Source: Podarcis raffonei
Taxonomy: Eukaryota > Chordata > Lepidosauria > Squamata > Lacertidae
Assembly: GCF_027172205.1 (NCBI RefSeq)
Contig: NC_070611.1
Coordinates: 11,205,479 to 11,269,478 of the forward strand
Length of the DNA stretch: 64,000 nucleotides
Direction: 5' to 3'
Shown here: piece after piece, positions 22,025 through 34,600 of the stretch
Position numbering within the stretch: position 1 is the first letter of the stretch
Layout: each line of letters starts with the position of its first letter
The notes under the pieces: model-generated
Database searches by the model: none
Seen by the model: only the letters and a program-made list of their open reading frames with translations
What the model was told of the DNA's origin: nothing
Translations under genes and position numbers: made by a program

Positions 22025-22215
22025 CCATACATGTTTGCAGTCTTAGGCTGCAGCCCTATATACACCCTTGCTAGGAAGAAACCCTCATGAAATTCAATGG
22101 GACAGACTTCAGAGTAAATGCACATAGGATTGAGCTGCAAAGTGGCAAACCAAAGCACGCTTACTAAGGAAAAAGCCCATTGAACACCATGGGACTTTCT
22201 CCTGAGATAGCTAGC
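22025..22215 (+). repeat. Interspersed repeat
   Basis: 'taggctgcagccctatatacac...gaaattcaatgggacagacttcagagtaaatgcacataggattgagctgc' is a familiar squamate interspersed unit. A diverged partner lies near 52,525-52,620. The class is uncertain. Confidence 0.5.
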
Positions 22216-22599
22216 ATAGATTGACAGTGTCATTCACAGGCAATCTGGGCTATGATGCTATCAGCTTCTCTGCTAACCCAATCTGTTTGAAAAACACGAA
22301 TCTAGACACAAAACAGCAGCTCATGGATTTAAGAGATTGCTAACATGCACAATTATTGAATCATGCATTAGCACTTATCTTGCTGACAGCAGAGAGGAAC
22401 ACGTATTTATTTCCTGAATTTATAAGATTGTTACTTTGCACCGTTATGCATAAGAACCTTTATTTCTCACGACAGAGAGTAACACGTATCTCTCCCTTGG
22501 ATTTATTTCACTCGTTTCCTGGCAAAAGTGTGCAAACTTAGTTCAGTTTTTCACATATCTATTGACCCCAAATAGTGAGCCTCACTGAATCATTTGAAC

Positions 22600-23300
22600 C
22601 CAACGCTGTTCGTATCCTGTTGGCCTTTCACAAGCAATCGGGTCAAAGAACACGCGTCGACTTTCAGCTGGGCGAAAGCCGGCAGGGAGCGCTGCGAGCG
22701 GTCTTTGCCGGGACTAAGCACCAAGGGAACGCCTCTCTGGGAATTCAAATCTCCAGTTCTCCACGGAACGTCGGGCGAAGAGGGGAAAAAAATAAAGTCG
22801 TTTTCCTAGAGCGGCCGTTTCCACGCTGACGACGTCGCTTAACGGGGGAAGTACGTGAACTACAACTTCCATCTATGCCTCTGATGAGAGTTGATTGCGG
22901 GGCGGAGTCCGCGACTTGGCTTCTCTGCAATTGGCCGCGGTCGGTGAGCGTCGCTTAAATCCGCCAATCAGGAGCCGGGCGGGGCGGGGCTGCCGTTTCA
23001 AATGCAGCCGCGAGAAGCTGCACCGAGCGGACTCATCCCCCTCAGCGTGTCGCTTCGGCCAGGTGAGGTGAGGCGGCGCTTCAGGGACGGGCCTAGTTCC
23101 TGGGGGTGGGCGTAGCTCGGCGTCGCCGGCGTTTGGAAGGGGAGAAGCGGCCGAAGCGCCTTCTCGTGGGTGTTTGTGCGTGTGGAGTTTTGACGCTCAT
23201 GCGGCTAGTCCATAAGGAGGTCCCGCCCGGCGGTGAGATTCGGGGTGGCGCAGACTCAGGCCTGTGGGAGGGCAGGCCTGCTACAGTTTAATGAAGAGGG
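22600..23300 (+). promoter_or_regulatory. GTSE1: GTSE1 CpG-rich promoter and non-coding exon 1
   Basis: CpG density rises sharply here. The segment just before the transcription start carries an ATTGG (22,930-22,934) and a CCAAT (22,964-22,968) about 34 bp apart, GC boxes (22,979-22,990), and TTCAAA (22,997-23,002), the reverse complement of the CHR element TTTGAA. Exon 1 is inferred to end at 23,062 (ccag|gtgagg). Exon 2 begins at 25,667 and carries the ATG. This layout (NF-Y pair plus CHR) is the DREAM/MuvB-type promoter of G2/M genes, which suits GTSE1. The exact start site is not visible. Confidence 0.7.
22859..22878 (+). promoter_or_regulatory. ZNF143/THAP11-like site
   Basis: ACTACAACTTCCATCTATGC is close to the ZNF143 consensus ACTACAAyTCCCAgmATGC. 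It lies about 70-140 bases upstream of the CCAAT/CHR cluster. Confidence 0.45.
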
Positions 23301-23412
23301 AAACTTAAGGGGTTTTTTTTTTTTTTTGCAAAAGGGATGGCCTGGAAGTAGAGTTGCCCCCTTTGTTATGGGGGTGGGCGATGATGTTTCTTTTTAAATT
23401 TCAAATTAAATA

Positions 23413-23622
23413 CAGTTACATACTCAGGTTACATACGCTTCAGGTTACAGATTCCACTAACCCAGAAATAGTGCTTCAGGTTAAGAACTTTGCTTCAGGA
23501 TGAGAACAGAAATCATGCTCTGGTGGCACGGCGGCAGCGGGAGGCCCCATTAGCTAAAGTGGTGCTTCAGGTTAAGAACGGACCTCCGGAACGAATTAAG
23601 TACTTAACCTGAGGTACCACTG
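23413..23622. mobile_element. Tigger/mariner-like MITE
   Basis: Same family as 4667-4898, flanked by TA (23,411-23,412 and 23,623-23,624). The right end 'taacctgaggtaccactg' is intact and the left end is diverged. It lies in GTSE1 intron 1. Confidence 0.75.
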
Positions 23623-23765
23623 TACCTTTATTGCCATCACAACATAAAATGTTTCAGATCACTGGGATAATAAAAAGGACAAGGGTGGAGCTGTCAAGGG
23701 TTATAGGGTCACACGGTGGTCATGTGCACTAGGTGCGGAAGTGACTTCAAAGCAGGTAAGGTGAA

Positions 23766-24125
23766 AGGTAAAGGACCCCTGGACGGTTAAGTCCAGTTGA
23801 AGGCAACTGCAGTGGTACCTCTGGATATGAACGGGATCCGTTCCGGAGCCCCGTTCGCATCCAGAAGCAAACATAACTAGCGACGGCACGTCTGCGCACA
23901 CGCGTGTTGCTTTTCGCCGCTTCTGCGCATGCGCGTGACGTCATTTTGAGTGTCTACGGCAAAACTTGGAAGTAACACGCTCCGTTACTTCCGGGTTGCC
24001 GTGGAGCGCAACTCAAACATGCTCAACCTGAAGCACATTCAACACGAGGTATGACTGTATGGGGTTTCGGCGCTCATTTCGCTTTGAGGCCGAGGGAGCC
24101 GGCGTTTGTCCACAGACAGCTTTCT
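23766..24125 (-). mobile_element. Sauria SINE (3' half), split by a MITE
   Basis: The reversed SINE tail (ggtaaaggacccctggacgg) is interrupted at 23,810 and resumes at 24,058 (ggggtttcggcgctcatttcg ... gccgagggagccggcg). The rest of its head is lost where the LINE at 24,126 begins. Confidence 0.7.
23810..24057. mobile_element. MITE carrying NRF1 and CRE sites
   Basis: Ends are cagtggtacctctggatatg and the inverse caacacgaggtatgactg. It is a third subfamily of the CAGTGGTACCT family, inserted in a Sauria SINE. It contains TGCGCATGCGCG (23,924-23,935), matching the NRF1 consensus, directly followed by TGACGTCA (23,936-23,943), a full CRE. Confidence 0.7.
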
Positions 24126-24575
24126 GTGTCATGCGGCAGCCAGACTGGTGACTGGCCACCGAAACCACATAATACCCGTCCTGAAAGAACTACATTGGCT
24201 CCCAGTACATTTCCGAGCGCAATTCGAAGTGTTGGTGCTGACCTCTAAAGCCCTAAACGGTCTTGGCCCTGTATACCTGAAGGAGCGTCTCCACCCCCAT
24301 TGTTCGGCCCGGACACTGAAGTCCAGCTTCAAGGGCCTTCTGGTGGTTCCCTCACTGCAAGAAGTGAGGTACCAGGGAACCATGCAGAGGGCCTTCTTGG
24401 TAGTGGCACCCGCCCTGTGGAATGCCCTCCTATCAGATGTCAAGGAAACAACTACCCAACTTTTAGAAGACATCTGAAGGCAGCCCTGTTTAGGGAAGTT
24501 TTTAATGTTTGAAGTTTTATTCTGTTTTTAGGGTTCTGTTGGGTGGCTGGGGTATAAATAATAAAATAATAATCA
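24126..24575 (+). mobile_element. L2/CR1-group LINE, C-terminal end
   Basis: It encodes the LINE tail ([34 protein letters not shown]) across frameshifts, then the 3' end 'gggtggctggggtataaataataaaataat'. It is 5'-truncated and lies in GTSE1 intron 1. Confidence 0.8.
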
Positions 24576-25025
24576 TCATTATCTTACCTGACTCCAAAAG
24601 GCAAAATAACCAAATAATCCTCACAAGAAGAATGTATGTAAGGTCAATGCACAGCTGACTTGCAAGCTTTTCCTTTTTACTGTTCAAAGCCTTGAGCTTC
24701 ATAATGCTATTATATCCTTAGAACTGAATGCTTGCAAAATGCATTTTTAGATACATTTGCAAGGAACACAAGTCTGCTGCAATTTTCCCCTCTGTATCTT
24801 GTTGCGTAAAGAACCGCAACTGCAAACTTTGCACAGCAGCCACTATTCTCCCCCCCCCCGCCCCAGATGAAATCTGGCTGGTGGGCTACATTCAGCCATT
24901 GGGCTCCCCCCACCCCCCTTTTTACTGTGTGCAATAGCTGGTTTATGTACAGCTGAAGTGGTAAGACCCTCCTGCAACAAGCATCAAATATTGCTTGTGG
25001 GATTTGACTCTCTACCAAAAGGCAG

Positions 25026-25382
25026 TGTAACGGTAAAGGGACCCCTGACCATTAGGTCCAGTCGTGACCAACTCTGGGGTTGGGGTGCTCATCTCACTTT
25101 ATTGGCCGAGGGAGCCGGCGTACAGCTTCTGGGTCATGCGGCCAGCATGACTAAGCCGCTTCTGGCGAACCAGAGCAGCGCATGGAAACGCCGTTTACCT
25201 TCCCGCCAGAGCAGTACCTATTTATCTACTTGCACTTTGATGTGCTTTCGAACTGCTAGGTTGGCAGGAGCAGGGACCGAGCAACGGGAGCTCACCCCGT
25301 TCCGGGGATTCGAACCGTCGCCCTTCTGATCGGCAAGTCCTAGGCTCTGTGATTTAACCCACAGCGCCACCCACGTCCCAAA
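25026..25382 (-). mobile_element. Sauria SINE, near full length
   Basis: The reversed element begins with the tail (ggtaaagggacccctgaccattagg) and ends with the tRNA-like head (B box 'gattcgaacc' reversed, then 'taacccacagcgccacccacgtccc'). It lies in GTSE1 intron 1 and is one of the two most complete copies here. Confidence 0.85.
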
Positions 25383-25673
25383 AGGCAGTGTACTTCTCTG
25401 TAAATTAACCTGTGAAATCCGGATTGTTTGCCATAAGTGGATATGAGGAATGATGGTGTAGTTCGGTCCATGTGTATCTGATGCCAAGTACTGGCCAACT
25501 TTTTACCACTGTTCCGTTAGTATAGAAAAGATTCTGGTATATACACGTATGGGTGTGCAGGGGTGGTGACTGTAGTGAAGCAGCTCTTTGAAACGGGAAT
25601 AAACATAACTGGTGCTGGATTTTTAAAAATATAATATTGAGCTGGTTTACCTAATGTGTTTTGCAGTCGCATC

Positions 25674-28615
25674 ATGGATGACGAAGGAAAAACAACCTTG
25701 CATTCAGAATGTAAAATGACAGAAGCCAAACCCTATGAGTGTGTGAATAATGGTAGGTGATAAAAACAACATTGCTGTAAGATATAAAGAACATTTGTAA
25801 ATTACTGTCTTGTTTGTCATGAGACGCCTCTAAAATCGAGTGCTCTTGAGTGGGAGGAGTAATTCGAGAGACTGGTGGTATTCCTATTGGGATAAAAAAG
25901 TTAGGCAGCACAGTGCTATGCCCAGGGCTTGTAAGGCCATCCTCTACCTATGGCCTACATCCACGATAGCCAACATGGTGCCCTCCAGGATTTCTGGACT
26001 ACAGTTCCATGACTTGGCCATGTTGGCTGAGGGCGATGATGGGTGTTGTAGCCCAAAACATCTGAACAGCACCAGTTGGTTGCCCCTAGCCTACACTATC
26101 TAATCTGCAGGCAAAAAAACCTGCATGGTGTTCAAGCTTGTGGCAATCAGCTAGATAATGTACTGCAGCCAATTCAGTTTATTAGCAAGAATATTAACCC
26201 TTCCCCCCTTGATTCTTCCTCCTGCCTTTAATACTGCTGAATATTCTGCGCACACAATTTGCTGTAGAATAAAGTTACAAAAAAAAGATAACTATAGGTT
26301 GCTTTCATGATGACGTACCTGTCATTAGGGAAATGTAGTTTTAGGAATAATACTCGATCAAATTATTCTAATGACTTCTGACTTTATAGCTATTCTGTTT
26401 TGAAATGGATGGCTGAAATTTCTTATCAGAAATACTGATCATATTGTTAAATTGTATCCAAAGAAAGACACTGCAAGAATCTCATAACAATCTGCATAAC
26501 AAATAGGCTCTGATTTAAGTTTATATTATAAACGTCTTCATTCTGGATTACTTGCAACTGTTTACCAGGAATAATGCTAGAAATAACTGCTATAGTGGTT
26601 AACTCTGCGCTCACTATCAAAGGTGATATGAAGAGCTTGCATTGAACTGTCCCTTGTGACCAGTTCGGTAATGCTTTGGCTTGACTCAGCTTAAGTACAG
26701 TTTAATGCTGGCTGGGCTCTAGCCTGATCTAAAAACCTTCAGATAACAGTGGGCTACATATGAGCAGTGTCTACCCCAAGGAAAACTCTCCATGAATATG
26801 ATCATTGCTGTCAGCTTTTAAGGTGCCAGTTTTGTGGGGGAAGAAAGGGAAATGTGGGTTCCGTCCATCAGTACCCTACCCTTAGTGCTGGTTATGGGAT
26901 CCAATATTTGTATGAATACATGTACTCACACAGCATCTGATTCAGAAGGATATCTGTACATAGAAACCTTTGCGCACAGACCATCCTTTCTGGATTGGGG
27001 CATGTGTTCCACGCTGTATTAGAAATTAATTCTTTGTTCTGTTTTGCGTAGACTAGAATAATTTGAAACCAAAAGTAGTAGCAGAAGCTGAAATTTCAGC
27101 AAGGCAAAGTGGAATACGGTAATATATCTACTATAAAAAGGTCAGCCATGATTAGTATAATAACAACTGATGCTCTGTTATGATTCCAGATTTTCGCCAC
27201 CTGTCTGATGAAAAATTTGACTTTGACTTTTCGCTGTCTCCTATAAGGTAAACAAAGTATCGAAAGCAAACCGTATTTTTAAAAGAGCAAGCGATTTGGA
27301 GGTGTCTGACTGATTTGTCTTTATTCTAGTGAAAACGAGGATGAAGTTTTTGTTGGGCCCATGGGCCATAAAGAAAAATGCATTGCGACGACTCTTGAAG
27401 CCCTTGAAGCAAGGAAAGACACAATTCCCCCATCACCACTTGCGGATAAACTAACACGGAGCCCCGTTTCTGAGGAGAAATTTGTGGAGATTTTTAAGGA
27501 AGCTCACCAGATAGCACTCCAGATACAAAGTGGAACCAAAGCGAAAAGGAACAATGGTTGCCAGCTGGGAGAACGAAAGACAGAGGCTGTAGAAAAATTT
27601 GTGCAAGAATCTAAATCAAAACTGAAACTCCTTGAGAAAGGAATAGTGATGGATAAAACCCCAAAGGAAGTTAGGAGAGAGACTTATTGTGTTTATGAAA
27701 GTCCAGTCTCCCCACGGCCACCTTCATTTCAGAAACATTTAAGGCAACCGATCGCGGGGATGGACAGCTCTCGTTCTCCACAAATTCCTCTAAATACTTC
27801 TAGTCCTGCCAGAATGGGCAAATTGCCCCCCACACCGCTTGCATCCTTAGCGCAAGGGAAGAGTGACAAAACAAATAACAAACCGAGCACAGTTCAGACT
27901 GTAAAAAATGCATCTGCATTTGGAAATAGTCTCTTGGCAGCGGGACAGGTAAAGTTTTTTCCCTTCTGGATAGATTAAAGCATAAAGGGCAGTCATCTTG
28001 CCACATAAGAATGGTAACTCCCTGCTAGTTCCCAATCATTACAGTTTTTTCCCCTTGTTTGTGGAGTTTCTTACATAGAGAACAAATAGCTGCATGGTTG
28101 TGATCTTATTTAAATTTGTTGACCTGAGGGCATAACACACTCTTGACATTTCTGACTTTTATAGCTAGCGAACTCTATTCATGCGCCTTTCAATAAAACT
28201 ACAGTGGTGTTGGTTGCTAAATATGACTTGAGGCTAATGTGAAATTGGTGGTCACCTCAGTGCCTATTAGTGCTGCTGCTGGAGTATAGTCAGCTAGAAA
28301 TGTCTAACCAGGTGCTGTGTGTCTCTTGCCTCGTTTGCGTGTCATATTAAATTGCCAACAATAGCCATGGTTTATTCTTGGCTAATTGTTCAGGGGTGCA
28401 AACCCTGCGGCTGGTTTTAAATTTCACCACAAGCCAGACCATGGCTTAATTTCCCAGGAGGAGGGAGTAGAGAATGCTATGCACATCCAGGTTGGACCAT
28501 AGCTTGTTTTCAACTGATTTAATGTGACATACAAATTGTTGTGAGGTGTGTTAATATTTGAATGCTGCTTTGTTTGTCATCTTGACTTCCAGCAGATGGT
28601 TCTTCTAAACTGAAC

Positions 28616-28663
<48 letters not shown>

Positions 28664-31600
28664 ATTTATATACTGCCCTTCATCAAAAGATCTCAGGGCG
28701 GTTCACAGACTAAAATATCATATAAAAGAGAGTAAATAATTAAACCCCAAGCAAACATAACAATAACTCCGCCTTCCCACAAATGCATTTAAAAGGCTGT
28801 AGAATATTAATCAGCCAAAGGCTTGGTTGAAGAGGAATGTTTTTGCCTGGTCCCTAAAAATATATAATGCAGACACCAGGCAAACCTTCCTGGGGAGAGC
28901 ATTCCATTTGCTTAAAGCCTCTTTGAAATCCACTTGCAGGCATGGAATCAAACCACCGCTGCAGAAGGAAACGCTTCTCCCGCCAAGGAAAAATATCCAT
29001 TTGCAAGTGTAGTTTGAATCCATGTCACACCTGTAAATGGACTTCAAAGGTGGGTGCTCTCAGTACCCATCAGCTGATCGCTCTTGAGAGAAAACCTCAT
29101 TGGCTGCACCGGGGAGTCCCTGATGAGGCGGCCAATCCTAACCACATGTTTGCAGACCCCTCACTTGCTGTCGAATATGTCAGTTTCAGGGCAGTTGGGT
29201 GTGCTTTGGTGGAAATGGCCTCGCAGGCTTTATTGGGGACCTGTGCTGGGCCTGTGGGAAATTAAAGTGTTGGTTAGAATCTGTTTATTGAAAGGATATT
29301 TTAGTTTAATGGGCAAACACTACAATAACATTACTGTTGACATCCTTTGGTTTACAAATGTCTGAAATCTGAACCTTGCAGCCAAAACAAGGGAAGCTGC
29401 CCACTATTTCCAGCTGGAATAATTTGAGCAGTATGGAGTCGTCGGAAGATTTGCTCTCTGACAAATCAAGTCTTGCTTCAGATGCGGGAGATGCGTCCTT
29501 CTCTAACAGTTCAACGGGGAAAGACAAGAGAACGCTTTCAACTTCCAGCAAGGTAAATGCTCTTAATGAATAACTCCTGCCTTTGTAATTCTTGGTGACA
29601 CCTGAAGCCAGATGTTCTAGATTTGTGATACTGGATTGGCGATCCTTGGACCAGTGTACTCTGTGGTATATGAGGAAAGTAACAAACTCATGGTCTGAAT
29701 TGACTTGACCCTTGCTGCCAAATTGAATGGGGAGGGTTCTGTATGCTGTTGTGGAATGGAGTGGATGAGGAGGGTATAAAGCTCTTCCTGAGCACACATA
29801 ATGGAAATAATTTTCCAGGAAAACTTAAGGGTTTGAAATCACTGATCTGCAGAGATGCAGTATCTTATTTTGAAGGGAAAAAATGTTTAAACCGTTATTG
29901 CAGGAGCATTACGGCTGGATATGCTTTCTTGTAGCCACACAGATGTGAACATAAGGAATATCGGTATTTCAGTAGGATAAAGTCTGTTAGATGTTCTTAG
30001 GGGTACCTAAATGACCTCTACTACTGTCTTTACAGTTGGGGATCAAGGCAACGCAGCTGAAACGTCCTAGTAATATCCGTATGCGAAAGAACACTTCAAC
30101 TTCTTCTTCTTCGTCCTCTTTTTCCAGCATAAGCCTGAATTCAAGTCTGTCCATCTCTCCTAAGATAGGGAAAGGTAACAAATCCAATGTGGTTTGATCC
30201 TGGTTGGCTCTAACTAACCAGAATTGGAATAAACAACAGTTGCAAAATGGTGGCCACGTCAAAATGGCCTGCTGAGTTGCGGGGAAACCTAGGTTCTACA
30301 CACACACATGCTTCTTTCTTCTTCTTTGGTGATCACTCATAGCTGAGTAAGATTGTCTTCCATGAACTCTGTCTTAACAGTGAGTCCGTAAGTGACTGTG
30401 GAGGCCAATTCTGGATCTACACATCCTTCCATAGTAGGGACAACACACACATACATTTTGCTCCTAAGAATACGGAATCCAAGCCCCAAATATTAAGTGA
30501 TAGCAACAGTGGCCAAAATGCATAACTGCTGAGTTCTTTTGAAGCACAAGTGAGAAACTGATTTAATAAAATTGGTGCTCACTAACTTAAATAGTAATAG
30601 TCTAGTAATTATACAATTTGCATATTAATGAATATTTTTCAAACAGAGTTCTAACCTTTGCAAAGACAATTATTCTGAGACATTGCACCTGTTGCAGTTA
30701 AGTACACACTTATGAATGTGGTCACCATAGACCAAATTGAATAATTGTATTATGCGATGGCTGTAACAAAACCCTTTAAATAGTTCAATCTCTTCTCCCT
30801 TGTTGGCTCCTGTGCTTCATACTTGTCCCAAGCACCTGCACTTTTCTAAATCCATGTCTCTAAAGCATTGGGTGCATTGATAGTGGTGCATACATATATA
30901 AACAATAGATATAAAATTTCTTTTTTTCCTCTCCCAGGTAAAATAGGTGTTGCTTCTAAAGTTTCTGCACGTGGCTCCCGGCTGTCCTCTACTGCAAGCA
31001 AGATTGCGATTGTTAAACCTATGAAGGGGTTGTCTGTGCAGGCTTCCCATTCTGATGCATCTGGAAAGCAACATGGGTCCACAAGTGCTTCAAAAACAAA
31101 TCCTTCAGTAAATGCACCCAAATGCAGAGTTACTGATAAGTCTGAGATGGCCGGTGAGATTTTGAAAGAGGACTCAGATCCTAGTTTTCAGAAACCATTG
31201 CAGAAAAGCATATTGGGAAACAGAACAGCAACTGCAAGTCCCAAGCCCAAAGCAGTACCTGCAGTCTCAAAGGAAGGTAAGAACACTGGTCTTACCCATG
31301 TGATAATTTTTTATAGTTTATCTAACTTCTAGTGTGCCTGCCCTTATTTCTGTTCTAAACATTGCATTGGATGGGGAGTAAGAACTGAACTGAGTAAGTT
31401 GATTAAGTCCTGTAATTGTTTTCTCCCTAGGTGTATCTGAGAATTTTGTTGCCAGAGTGTTACAACCAATTGCGTCACTGTCTTGTGGTAATGTTGGAAG
31501 GTAATGTTCTATATTTTAATTCATACTTGTTTTCCTCTACGCTTCTGTCACCTTGAACTGCCTTGCAGGTGCTGACAGGCTTATCAAGGTGGTTTAGAAC

Positions 31601-34600
31601 TGGGTTTTTGTATATGGGGTGTGTGAAATTACTTGTGGAGAGACCTGAAGATGCTTCATACTATTTTAAACAGTAGCATGTAAAGCAAAAAGGCTGTCCA
31701 GTGGGATTGGCAGTCCTTGATATTCGAAGTCTTAGATGAATTCTTTGTCCCACCCCTTGCTGTAGCAGGCAGGAGAGGGCTGGGTTACGTTGCTGATTCA
31801 GATTTTTGCTTGGCAATAATGAAGTCTTGTGTTTCAACAGTGTCTGTGAAACTACCTATTTGGGTTCTGATTTGCATATCAGCAGTGAACATGAGATTGG
31901 GAATTTAATGTTGCCAAAGGCAAAGTTTTACCCTATTATCTCTTTTCTAAATGTGCACCCAAATGCTTGGTTCAGAGCAAGGCAAAACATGGTTTAGACT
32001 TCATACATACAAACTATAGCTTGCAATTTCTTGCTTTCATTTGTTTTCTTTTTGCTCATCAGTCCAGTCTTGAGGTACTGGGGCATCTGGAGGTAGAGCA
32101 GATACTAATAAATTTGTCAAATCAGACATCACAACAAGCTGTAGTTAAGTTTAATTAACTATTGTTTGCCACAATCTCTGAAATGGACTGATAAGTATTT
32201 CAGCTTGGATTACATGTGGTACCTAAGCACTTCTATAATCTCCCAGAAGATGTTTTATCTGCTGCTATATCACTCCTCTTGGTATGAAAAGAAACACAGT
32301 CTGCTATTCCGAACACTGACTTGCGTTTCAGAAAAAGCCTCAGTTTGGGATAAAATCAAATATTTCAGTGGCCTGCATACAGCCTAATAAAAAAGCTGAA
32401 TTGGTTTAAAATGTATCACACTGCAGTTCTTAAATTGGGTTGCTGGTTGCTCTTGACTGCATTACTGAAAAGTATTCGGGATACCCTACATTTTTGAGTA
32501 TGCACTTAAACTAAGAGGAATGCTTCAGTTGTGATGCATTATCGGCTTCTAACACTTCGTGTATCCTTCTAGCAATGTTGCCGTTACCCCACCCCGCAAA
32601 CTATCAGAAGACGGATTGGTATTAAATACCTGTTCTGCTGCCAAGTCTGGCTTATGGACTCCATCCAACAGAAGGCATTCTGCATTACCTACTCCCATTG
32701 GCCGGCGTACGTCGGGAATTCCATCACTAACCCCCAGAACTGTGCCCAAAGCAAGGTCTTCTCCTGATCTCGTGTCTCTTCGGCAAGTCTCAAGTGTGTC
32801 ATCCAAAAAGACTCTAGAAGCTAGGTAAATCTAGACATAACCAAAACTGACCATCTTACACCATTTTCAAGACGGGTTCTTAGATGAAATTCTTTGTGTC
32901 TCTTCCTTTCCAGTTTCAAATGGGCCAGAGAGCGCAAGACCCGTGGAGCCTATAGCTCATCTTCAACAGAAGGATCTCCCCCACCAGTTGCACCTATTGC
33001 ACTGGATTTTTCAACAGAGAAGTCTTCTGAAGAAACGGAACAGGACCTTTCTGAGCAGGAGAAACCAGCAGAAAGAACACCCACTGTGGAGGTAGGCTCC
33101 TGCTTTGTCTCCTTTTTTGTGCATATAGAACAGCCGTCCCAGGCAGCTTTAAAATGTGAAGCATCTCTTCTTTCAGAAATTACCACTGCTGCAGTGTCTG
33201 TGTTGAAAAGGAGCTGAAAGGTGTTTAGTTACCGTATTTTTCGCCCTATAGGACGCACTTTTTCCCCTCCAAAAATGAAGGGGAAATGTGTGTGCGTCCT
33301 ATGGGGCGAATGCAGGCTTTCGCTGAAGCCTGGAGAGCGAGAGGGGTCGGTGCGCACCGACCACTCTAGCTCTCCAGGCTTCAGGAAGCTATCCCCCCAG
33401 CCTGGCAAGCTCCCAGAGCGATGCCAAAGCTGTGCGCACCTTCGCCATCGCTCTCCGACCTGTTCTGGGTTCGGGGGAAGCTTTGGCTTCCCCCGCCCGC
33501 AGCCTTGCAAGCTCCGAGAGCGATGGTGAACGTGCGCGCACCTTCGCCATCGCTCTCCGACCCGTTCTGGGGGCTGGGGTTGGGGGAAGCTCCGGCTTCC
33601 CCCGCCCGCAGCCTCGCAAGCTCCGAGAGCGATGGTGAACGTGCGCGCACCTTCGCCATCGCTCTCCAACCCGTTCTGGGGGCTGGGGTCGGGGGAAGCT
33701 CCGGCTTCCCCCGCCCGCAGCCTCGCAAGCTCCGAGAGCGATGGTGAACGTGCGCGCACCTTCGCCATCGCTCTCCAACCCGTTCTGGGGGCTGGGGTCG
33801 GGGGAAGCTCCGGCTTCCCCCGCCCGCAGCCTCGCAAGCTCCGAGAGCGATGGCGAACGTGCGTGCACCATCGCTCTCCGACCTGTTCTGGGGGCTGGGG
33901 TCGGGGGAAGCTCCGGCTTCCCCCACCCCCAGCCCCGCTAGCTCCAGGAGCGATGGCGAAGGTGCGCTCACCTTCGCCATCACTCTCTGACCCGTTCTGG
34001 GGGCTGGGGTCGGGGGAAGCTCCGGCTTCCCCCACCCCCAGCCCCGCTAGCTCCAGGAGCGATGGCGAAGGTGCGCTCACCTTCGCCATCACTCTCTGAC
34101 CCGTTCTGGGGGCTGGGGTCGGGGGAAGCTCCGGCTTCCCCCACCCCCAGCCCCGCAAACTCTGGGAGCGATATCGAAGGTGCGCTCACCTTCGCCAGCA
34201 CTCTCCGACCCGCTCTGGGGGCAGGGGAAGCTCGGGCTTCCCCAGCCCCACGCCTGGGGGAAAAAATAATTTCCCCCCTTTATCCCCCCCCCAAATCTAG
34301 GTGCGTCCTATGGGCCGGTGCGTCCTATAGGGCGAAAAATACGGTATATCTAGCATCCTTAATTTTCTTGGTCACTTTCCCAATGAGCCACTGCTTGTTG
34401 TGAAGTTTGTGTAAAGCAGGATTTCTCTGGTCTTCTTTTAAGTTTTTTGCTTTGCAGAAGATTGTCTGCTGAAACAACATAGAGTAAATTTATCCAAATG
34501 GCTATTATTAATGTCTGCTTCCAAATAATATGGGTAATTACAGATATATGGAGACTCCTGAGTCAATAGGAGGCTAACCCAAACCATTTCTTGGAGAAAG

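Noticed and set aside
3181-22600. TTC38 exons expected before GTSE1 by human synteny
   Set aside because: No tetratricopeptide-like exon was recognised on either strand.
22575-22829. Overlapping 71-84 codon frames at the GTSE1 promoter
   Set aside because: CpG-rich sequence has few stops; no similarity and no conserved start.
33229-34158. 309-codon open frame on the - strand and overlapping frames on both strands
   Set aside because: They are produced by the GC-rich 109-bp minisatellite, which lacks stops; the peptide cycles through the same text in three frames.
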